From an uncultured Lachnospiraceae bacterium (GTDB lineage: Bacteria; Bacillota; Clostridia; Lachnospirales; Lachnospiraceae), in contig CANREE010000020.1 of assembly GCA_947629545.1 (NCBI GenBank), positions 1 to 36,644 on the forward strand: 36,644 nucleotides of DNA. Direction: 5' to 3'. Below, in pieces: positions 32,275-36,644 of the stretch. The notes under the pieces were generated by a model. It made no database searches and was not told the DNA's origin. It worked only from the letters and a program-made list of their open reading frames with translations. The translations under genes and the position numbers were made by a program. Each line of letters begins with the position of its first letter. The stretch's first letter is position 1.

Positions 32275-32303
32275 AGTATAATATGAACCCCGGGAATTTT
32301 CAA
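32275..32303 (-). promoter_or_regulatory. Promoter of the ABC-F gene
   Basis: On the minus strand the -35 is TTGAAA (32298-32303) and the -10 is TATACT (32275-32280), with a 17-bp spacer. It drives a leader of about 260 nt. Confidence 0.7.
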
Positions 32304-32354
32304 TCCCGTAAATTCCGCGGATTTCCGGAAAGCCGTTTTTGTGAAAAAATACCT

Positions 32355-32383
32355 TTGACGAAAGGCAGGATTTCGGATAAAAT
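32355..32383 (+). promoter_or_regulatory. Promoter of the carD gene
   Basis: The -35 is TTGACG (32355-32360) and the -10 is TAAAAT (32378-32383), with a 17-bp spacer. It is divergent from the ABC-F promoter, about 50 bp apart. Confidence 0.7.
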
Positions 32384-32395
32384 AAATACAGAATC

Positions 32396-32445
32396 AGCGT
32401 GTGGCACTCTGTGCGTAAGTCCGGCAGATACCGCGCGCTTTTTTT
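32396..32445 (+). terminator. Possible attenuator at the start of the carD leader
   Basis: AGCGTG (32396-32401) pairs with CGCGCT (32434-32439) and a T-run follows (32439-32445). Inside is a perfect GCAC-TCT-GTGC hairpin (32404-32414) and a CCGG-rich segment. Transcription from the upstream promoter would start only a few bases before it, so most transcripts could end after about 50 nt unless the structure is changed. It matches no riboswitch class I know. A second possible hairpin (AGGAACGCCG with CGGCGATTCCT) follows before the carD ribosome site. Confidence 0.45.
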
Positions 32446-32554
32446 ATTGTATCAGGGTGCGGCTCAGGAACGCCGTCACCGGCGGCATACGACGGATGTC
32501 CGGCGGCGATTCCTTGATTCCTTTATTGCGGAAATAGAGCAGGAGGTATGATTT

Positions 32555-33055
32555 ATGTATCAGGTTGGCGAGAAAATCATTTACGGCACCACGGGCGTGT
32601 GCGAGATCAGAGCGATCGGTCCGCTGGATATGGAGGCGGCTCGGAAGGGAGTTGACTATTATACGCTGGTTCCGGTGTATCAGGACGGGATTATTTTCGC
32701 GCCTGTTGACACGGCGGTGCCGATCCGTCCGGTCCTGACGGAGCAGCAGGCCCTTTCGCTGATCCGGAAGATCCCGGCGATCGAGGAAAATGTTTTCGAG
32801 AACAACAATCCCCGCCTTCTCAACGAACATTATCAGGTCTATTTAAAGAGCGGGGACTGCACAGATCTGCTCCGGCTGATCCGCGCCATATACGCGAAAG
32901 GACGCAGGGCGGCGCAGCGCGGAAAGCGCCTCGGGCAGGTGGACCGGAGCAGTATGGAGCGCGCCGAGAAGCTTCTGCACAGCGAGCTGGCCTGCGCGCT
33001 CGGGATCCGGCCGGACGAGGTCAGCGGCTTTATCGCGCGTACGCTGGAAGGGTAG
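32555..33055 (+). CDS. CarD family transcriptional regulator
   Basis: The 166-residue protein has an N-terminal CarD/CdnL-TRCF RNA-polymerase-interacting domain: MYQVGEKIIYGTTGVCEIRA and YYTLVPVYQDGIIFAPVDTA. The remaining 100 residues are helical with many basic residues (AKGRRAAQRGKRLGQV), as in the DNA-contacting part of CarD. Such proteins bind the polymerase beta subunit and steady open promoter complexes, often at rRNA and stress promoters. AGGAGG lies 8 bases before ATG 32555. The structured leader with a terminator-like element suggests transcript-level control. No partner gene is evident; the iron operon downstream has its own promoter. Confidence 0.9.
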   Translation: MYQVGEKIIYGTTGVCEIRAIGPLDMEAARKGVDYYTLVPVYQDGIIFAPVDTAVPIRPVLTEQQALSLIRKIPAIEENVFENNNPRLLNEHYQVYLKSGDCTDLLRLIRAIYAKGRRAAQRGKRLGQVDRSSMERAEKLLHSELACALGIRPDEVSGFIARTLEG

Positions 33056-33080
33056 AATATTAAAAAATTTCAAAAACCGC

Positions 33081-33109
33081 TTGACAATCAGCGCGAGTTA
33101 GCATATGAT
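33081..33109 (+). promoter_or_regulatory. Promoter of the feoA-feoA-feoB operon
   Basis: The -35 is TTGACA (33081-33086) and the -10 is TATGAT (33104-33109), with a 17-bp spacer; the -35 is perfect. The -10 is covered by the palindromic operator at 33095-33114. Confidence 0.8.
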
Positions 33110-33114
33110 AACTC
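33095..33114 (+). promoter_or_regulatory. Palindromic operator on the feo promoter (metal-repressor type)
   Basis: GAGTTAGCATATGATAACTC is an 18/20 palindrome covering the -10. Its core GTTAG-N6-ATAAC recurs at 33753 and 33839 within the same operon. The GTTAG/CTAAC half-sites resemble those of DtxR/IdeR-type iron repressors, although the spacing differs from the classic 19-bp DtxR box; a Fur-like protein is the alternative. Repression with abundant iron is inferred. Confidence 0.65.
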
Positions 33115-33156
33115 TGGAATCGGTAATCAATATGATACCAGAAAGGAAATGAGATT

Positions 33157-33390
33157 ATGCCGTTAGCGATGGCAATGGCAGGCGAGACAAGAACGATCTG
33201 CGCATTTAAGGGGAACGAAGAGATGAAAAGGCATTTGCAGGATCTTGGTCTTACCAAGGGCGAGCGGGTACGCATCATGGGCGAGAATCCCAGCGGACTG
33301 ATTCTGATGGTAAAAGGCGTGAAACTGGCGCTGAATCGCGGTCTTGCGAACCGGATCATGGTGGAAGATCAGGCAGAAGAATCGTTGTAG
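33157..33390 (+). CDS. feoA: FeoA family protein, first copy
   Basis: The 77-residue SH3-like small protein has KRHLQDLGLTKGERVRIMGE followed by LILMVKGVKLALNRGLANRIMV, the FeoA fold pattern. FeoA proteins assist FeoB in Fe(II) uptake, probably through its cytoplasmic G domain. This copy is less typical than the second one: it lacks the PLGDP loop and has NPSGLIL in its place. GAAAGGAAATGAG precedes ATG 33157. It is the first gene of an iron-regulated operon; the second feoA follows 27 bp later. Confidence 0.88.
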   Translation: MPLAMAMAGETRTICAFKGNEEMKRHLQDLGLTKGERVRIMGENPSGLILMVKGVKLALNRGLANRIMVEDQAEESL

Positions 33391-33417
33391 GATGATTGTC
33401 GGAAAGGAGAGAAGCAT

Positions 33418-33639
33418 ATGACACTGAGGGAATTAAAGCCCGGGCAGCAGGGAAAAGTGACTTCTGTCGGTACATCGGGCAGCATGAAGCGCAGGATCAT
33501 GGACATGGGAGTGACGCCCGGCGTCGAGATCAGGGTGATCAAGGTGGCGCCTCTGGGCGATCCAATCGAGGTGAATGTGAGAGGATATGAGCTGAGTCTG
33601 CGGAAAGACGAAGCAGCCCAGATTGTGGTAGAAGCGTAG
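33418..33639 (+). CDS. feoA: FeoA family protein, second copy
   Basis: The 73-residue protein is a canonical FeoA: LRELKPGQQGKVTSV, KRRIMDMGVTPGVEIRVIKV and the APLGDPIEVNVRGYELSLRK block. The last block is very close to the FeoA domain fused to the first FeoB in this window (APMGDPVELRLHGYELTLR). AAAGGAGAG precedes ATG 33418. Two successive FeoA genes before FeoB are a known clostridial arrangement. Confidence 0.93.
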   Translation: MTLRELKPGQQGKVTSVGTSGSMKRRIMDMGVTPGVEIRVIKVAPLGDPIEVNVRGYELSLRKDEAAQIVVEA

Positions 33640-33752
33640 CCGGTTTCGGAAAGATGCGGCGGAACGGCATTTGCGGGGGGATCGTTTTCAGCTAAACGGT
33701 ATGAGAGAGGGATCGGGAAGGCAAGGAACCTGCCCATTTTTTAAGAATGGCA

Positions 33753-33768
33753 GTTAGCGGATACTAAC
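33753..33768 (+). promoter_or_regulatory. Second copy of the feo operator palindrome
   Basis: GTTAGCGGATACTAAC has perfect GTTAG/CTAAC arms around 6 bases. It lies in the 266-bp gap between the second feoA and feoB. No good -35/-10 pair is seen next to it. Confidence 0.6.
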
Positions 33769-33838
33769 CAAAATACAATCCAGGGCCGGACATACGATGG
33801 ATTTCGGTCGGCAGTGTCCGGTTATTTTAGGATCGATG

Positions 33839-33854
33839 GTTAGCGTAATCTAAC
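33839..33854 (+). promoter_or_regulatory. Third copy of the feo operator palindrome
   Basis: GTTAGCGTAATCTAAC has perfect GTTAG/CTAAC arms around 6 bases, centred 86 bp after the second copy and about 60 bp before the feoB start. Pairing of two sites in this gap suggests a separately controlled feoB transcript, or looping or roadblock control. Confidence 0.6.
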
Positions 33855-33905
33855 TACGGATTCGGACTTTCGGACATCAGAACAGAAAAAGAGGAGAGAA
33901 AAGTC

Positions 33906-35954
33906 ATGAGCATCACCATCGCCCTCGCGGGCAACCCAAACTGTGGCAAGACCACATTATTCAATGAGATCACAGGCGCCAGACAGCATGTCGGCAACTG
34001 GCCCGGCGTCACCGTCGAGAAGAAGGACGGCGTTTATCGGAAGGATAAAAACGTAACGATCCTGGACCTTCCGGGCACCTATTCCCTGTCGCCGTACTCC
34101 GCGGAGGAGATCATTGCCAGGGACTGCATCGTAAAGGAGCGTCCCGACGCGGTCATCAATATCGTGGACGGTACCAGCATCGAGCGCAACCTGTACCTGA
34201 CATTACAGGTTATAGAAACAAGGATACCGACCGTCGTCGCCATGAACATGATGGACGAGGTAGAGAGCCGCGGCGATAAGATCGACTGCGCGAAGCTTTC
34301 AAAGACCCTTGGCGTGCCGGTAGTTCCCATCGTAGCAAGAAGCGGGAAGGGTCTGGATGAACTGATGAAGGCGGCTATCGCCGTGGCGAACGGAAAGCAG
34401 AAGCCGAATCAGCTTCTGGTGTTTGACCGGGGACTAACCGACGCGATCCACGCGGTGGCGGACGTGCTGGGCGACGCCGGAGATGACGAGAACCAGTGGA
34501 AGGCTATCAAGCTGGTGGAGAACGACGAGATCATCGCCGCCGCCGTTCCGGCCGCGAAGAAACCCGCGGTGGAAGCGCTGGTGCAGGCGGCTAATAAAGA
34601 CGCGGGCGGCGACGCCGAGGCGAAGATCGCCGACTGCCGTTACCAGTACATATCGAAGCTGGTGAAGGAATGTGTGAAAAGGAGCGTGAAGGGCAGCAAG
34701 GAGACCAGGTCCGATAAGCTGGATAAGATCCTGACCAACCGGATCCTGGCGCTTCCGATCTTCGCGGTGATTATGTACATCCTGTTCGCCTGCACGTTCA
34801 GCGAGAATTTCCTGTTCATTCCCGGACTTCCCAGCCCCGGCGTGTGGCTGGCCGGCATCGTGGAGACGGTCTGGGGGATCCTGCAGGACGCTGTGGTCGG
34901 CCTGGTGGAAGGCATCGGCGCCTCCGAATGGGCCGTGGGCCTGGTCAGCAGCTGCCTGGACGGTATCGGGGCCGTGGCCGGCTTCCTGCCGTTAGTGCTC
35001 GTATTGTTCCTGCTGATGTCCTTTCTGGAGGACAGCGGCTATATGGCCCGTGTCGCCTTCGTCATGGACCGGATCTTCCGCCATTTTGGCTTAAGCGGCC
35101 GCTCCTTTATCCCGATGCTGATGGGCTTCGGCTGCTCGGTACCCGCGCTGATGGCCTCCAGGACCCTGGAGAGCGATAAGGACCGCAAGATCACGATGAT
35201 GATCACGCCGTTCATGTCCTGCGGCGCCAAGCTGCCGATCTACCTGATGTTCGCGACCACGCTGTTCGTGGACAGCAACCAGACGCTGGTGGTATTTTCC
35301 ATCTACATGCTGGGCATCGTCGTCGCCATTATCGGAGCGCTTCTGTTAAATAAATTCGCCTTCAAGGCGGAGACGTCCAACTTCATCATGGAGCTGCCCC
35401 AGTACCGGATCCCGACCCTCCGAAGCGTCCTGATCCACGCCTGGGAGAAGGTGAAGGGCTTCGCCATCAAGGCCGGTACCGTGATCTTCGCGTCCACCGT
35501 GCTGATCTGGTTTCTGTCCAGCTTCAATCTGGGCGGTATGTGCAATATGGAAGAGAGCTTCCTGGCTGCCTTCGGCAATGCGATCAAATGGATCTTCGCG
35601 CCGCTTGGCTGGGCTGACTGGAGAGCCAGCGTGGGCGTCGTCACCGGCTGGATCGCCAAGGAAAATATCGTCGCCACCTTCGGGCAGCTGTTCGGCGGCG
35701 TCAGCGACGAGGTCGTGGAGGCCGTTATGGCCGGTGAGGAAGCGCTTCCCGCGATCAGCGAAGTATTTACCAGGGTGAGCGCTTACTCCTACATGGCCTT
35801 CAACCTGCTGTGCATGCCGTGCTTTGCGGCAGTCGGCGCGATCCGGCGCGAGATGGGTTCCTGGAAATGGACCCTGCGGGCGGTCGCGTTCCAGATGTGC
35901 ACCGCATATGTGGTGGCGCTTCTGATCAATGTGATCGGGAACCTTCTGTTCTGA
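33906..35954 (+). CDS. feoB: Ferrous iron transporter FeoB
   Basis: The 682-residue inner-membrane Fe(II) permease starts with its G domain: G1 GNPNCGKTT, HVGNWPGVTV (G2 region), G3 DLPGTYSLSPYSAEE, G4 NMMDE and a G5-type ARSGKG. A helical GDI-like region follows, then the membrane core with LEDSGYMARVAF and PFMSCGAKLPIYLMF (Gate cysteine and proline) and the second Gate region ending CMPCFAAVGAIRREMGSWKW. GAGGAGAG precedes ATG 33906. It differs from the first FeoB in lacking the fused FeoA domain; its FeoA partners are the two genes upstream. Carrying two complete systems suggests use under different iron or growth conditions. Confidence 0.96.
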   Translation: MSITIALAGNPNCGKTTLFNEITGARQHVGNWPGVTVEKKDGVYRKDKNVTILDLPGTYSLSPYSAEEIIARDCIVKERPDAVINIVDGTSIERNLYLTLQVIETRIPTVVAMNMMDEVESRGDKIDCAKLSKTLGVPVVPIVARSGKGLDELMKAAIAVANGKQKPNQLLVFDRGLTDAIHAVADVLGDAGDDENQWKAIKLVENDEIIAAAVPAAKKPAVEALVQAANKDAGGDAEAKIADCRYQYISKLVKECVKRSVKGSKETRSDKLDKILTNRILALPIFAVIMYILFACTFSENFLFIPGLPSPGVWLAGIVETVWGILQDAVVGLVEGIGASEWAVGLVSSCLDGIGAVAGFLPLVLVLFLLMSFLEDSGYMARVAFVMDRIFRHFGLSGRSFIPMLMGFGCSVPALMASRTLESDKDRKITMMITPFMSCGAKLPIYLMFATTLFVDSNQTLVVFSIYMLGIVVAIIGALLLNKFAFKAETSNFIMELPQYRIPTLRSVLIHAWEKVKGFAIKAGTVIFASTVLIWFLSSFNLGGMCNMEESFLAAFGNAIKWIFAPLGWADWRASVGVVTGWIAKENIVATFGQLFGGVSDEVVEAVMAGEEALPAISEVFTRVSAYSYMAFNLLCMPCFAAVGAIRREMGSWKWTLRAVAFQMCTAYVVALLINVIGNLLF

Positions 35955-35997
35955 CATTTTCTTATACTTGCCATAGTGAATACCTTACATGTGCCGG

Positions 35998-36036
35998 AGA
36001 CCGGCGGGCGGTGAAGAACCGTTCCGCCGGTCTTTG
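35998..36036 (+). terminator. Terminator of the feo operon
   Basis: AGACCGGCGG (35998-36007) pairs exactly with CCGCCGGTCT (36024-36033), with inner CGG/CCG pairing and a following TTT. The stem is strong with a short U-tract. Confidence 0.65.
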
Positions 36037-36135
36037 GCGTGCCTCCATCCGGAGCAGGAGCAGGTACCGGCGGACCGATATTCAGAACAAAATGGTCATG
36101 ATTGATAAAAAATGACAGTCTTTTCACACGAATAT

Positions 36136-36164
36136 GAACATTTTGACGCTCACAGAACATTTTG
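36136..36164 (+). repeat. Direct repeat upstream of the last promoter
   Basis: GAACATTTTG occurs at 36136-36145 and 36155-36164, start points 19 bp apart, ending 5 bp before a -35. This spacing is close to two helical turns and suits binding of an activator dimer, but the match is short. Confidence 0.35.
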
Positions 36165-36168
36165 TCAA

Positions 36169-36198
36169 TTGAAAATGCAAATCGCCGGATTATATACT
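36169..36198 (+). promoter_or_regulatory. Promoter of the terminal lipoprotein gene
   Basis: The -35 is TTGAAA (36169-36174) and the -10 is TATACT (36193-36198), with an 18-bp spacer. It is followed by a leader of about 95 nt. Confidence 0.6.
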
Positions 36199-36245
36199 GA
36201 ATTTATCGCGATGGAGCACAGATATATCTGATTGCATTGAAACAG

Positions 36246-36268
36246 ACCGGCTGTATCGGGCCGGTTTT
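36246..36268 (+). terminator. Small terminator-like hairpin in the lipoprotein leader
   Basis: ACCGGC (36246-36251) pairs with GCCGGT (36260-36265) and is followed by TTTT. It sits between promoter and ribosome site, so it may attenuate the gene. Stem and U-tract are both short. Confidence 0.35.
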
Positions 36269-36301
36269 GTGGCTGAAAAGGCAGAAAGGAGGGGTGAATG
36301 G

Positions 36302-36644
36302 ATGGTGAAGGCGGGACTGGTCAGAGGATTGTACGCGGTGTTGGCGTTCCCGCTGGTCTTTAGCTTTTGGGGCTGCAGGAAAAGCGGCGTGACGGAGACG
36401 GCCGGACAGTCCGTGGAGGAAGAGACTCAGAAAGAAACAGAGTCTCAGGAAGAATCTCTGCTGGAACAACCGGCAGAAACCACCGCCGGCTTTAAGACAT
36501 GGGAAACGTCTGCGGCCGAATCGCAGCCGCCGGTTTCGGAGGAGAGCGGCGCGGAGGCTTCGGATATGCCGAAGCAGGTACCTGAAACGCTGAGCGAGGG
36601 AGCGGATATCCGGGTGATTTCATTTAATATTCTGGTGGAAGGTT
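36302..36644 (+). CDS. Lipoprotein with endonuclease/exonuclease/phosphatase-type domain, N-terminal part
   Basis: The first 114 codons are in the window; the rest is outside. The N-terminus MVKAGLVRGLYAVLAFPLVF with FSFWGC is a lipoprotein signal with Cys at about position 25. About 75 residues of Glu/Ser/Thr/Pro-rich linker follow, then ADIRVISFNILVEG, the first strand of the endonuclease/exonuclease/phosphatase superfamily (the Asn is the usual catalytic-site residue). It is therefore likely an envelope-anchored phosphodiesterase or nuclease. AAAGGAGGGGTGA precedes ATG 36302; ATG 36298 in another frame stops after 21 codons. Confidence 0.7.
   Translation, partial: MVKAGLVRGLYAVLAFPLVFSFWGCRKSGVTETAGQSVEEETQKETESQEESLLEQPAETTAGFKTWETSAAESQPPVSEESGAEASDMPKQVPETLSEGADIRVISFNILVEG

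Noticed and set aside
32283-32537. 84-codon plus-strand open frame before carD
   Set aside because: It runs across two promoters and the attenuator-like hairpin, has no ribosome site and no similarity that I recognise.
33700-33745. Intrinsic terminator between the second feoA and feoB (GGCAAGGAACCTGCCC then TTTTTT)
   Set aside because: The stem is only about four pairs plus a mismatch; too weak to call, though the T-run is notable.

Overview
The window looks like part of a chromosome from a GC-rich Bacillota, most likely a Lachnospiraceae-type gut clostridium. Pointers are the strong AGGAGG-type ribosome binding sites, TTGnnn-17-TATAAT promoters, an FMN-riboswitch-controlled RibU, a CarD-type regulator, a GerMN lipoprotein, DegV, a P1 peptidase and two FeoB iron transporters. 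This assignment rests on gene content and style only; no rRNA or tRNA gene was seen.

Layout: the 3' end of an O-acetylhomoserine sulfhydrylase gene (1-120); a GH127 beta-L-arabinofuranosidase-type enzyme (366-2738); a FeoA-FeoB fusion (2886-5273); then an abrupt AT-rich island (about 5285-10978). The island opens with the remnant of a YoeB/Txe-like toxin and carries a tight four-gene operon: an N6-adenine DNA methyltransferase, an 828-residue protein with two GHKL ATPase modules (an N-terminal MORC/paraMORC-like one and a C-terminal histidine-kinase-like one), a stand-alone receiver protein, and an HNH nuclease. The GC-rich backbone resumes with an FMN riboswitch and ribU (10999-11871), a P1/DmpA-family peptidase, endonuclease III, an SDR/epimerase-like protein, gpmI, a CPA2-type cation/proton antiporter, a convergent zinc-ribbon membrane protein, an ABC exporter, DegV, a 37-bp minisatellite, an orphan histidine kinase with a GerMN lipoprotein and ComEC, purA, a small membrane protein and an ABC-F ATPase (both minus strand), carD, a second iron operon (feoA-feoA-feoB), and the start of a lipoprotein that runs off the window.

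The most interesting element is the island operon at 5702-10978. It combines a modification enzyme and a nuclease, as in restriction-modification, with a phosphorelay-like pair (kinase-like ATPase plus receiver). I infer an anti-phage or anti-plasmid system in which DNA sensing is linked to nuclease activity through the receiver. MORC/paraMORC ATPases are known from restriction-modification neighbourhoods, but I do not recognise this exact four-gene combination as a named system.

A second theme is regulation. The second iron operon carries three copies of a GTTAG-N6-(C/A)TAAC palindrome, one lying on the promoter -10. Several other genes (P1 peptidase, gpmI, purA, ABC-F, carD) have a well-formed 17-bp-spaced promoter followed by a structured 5' leader.
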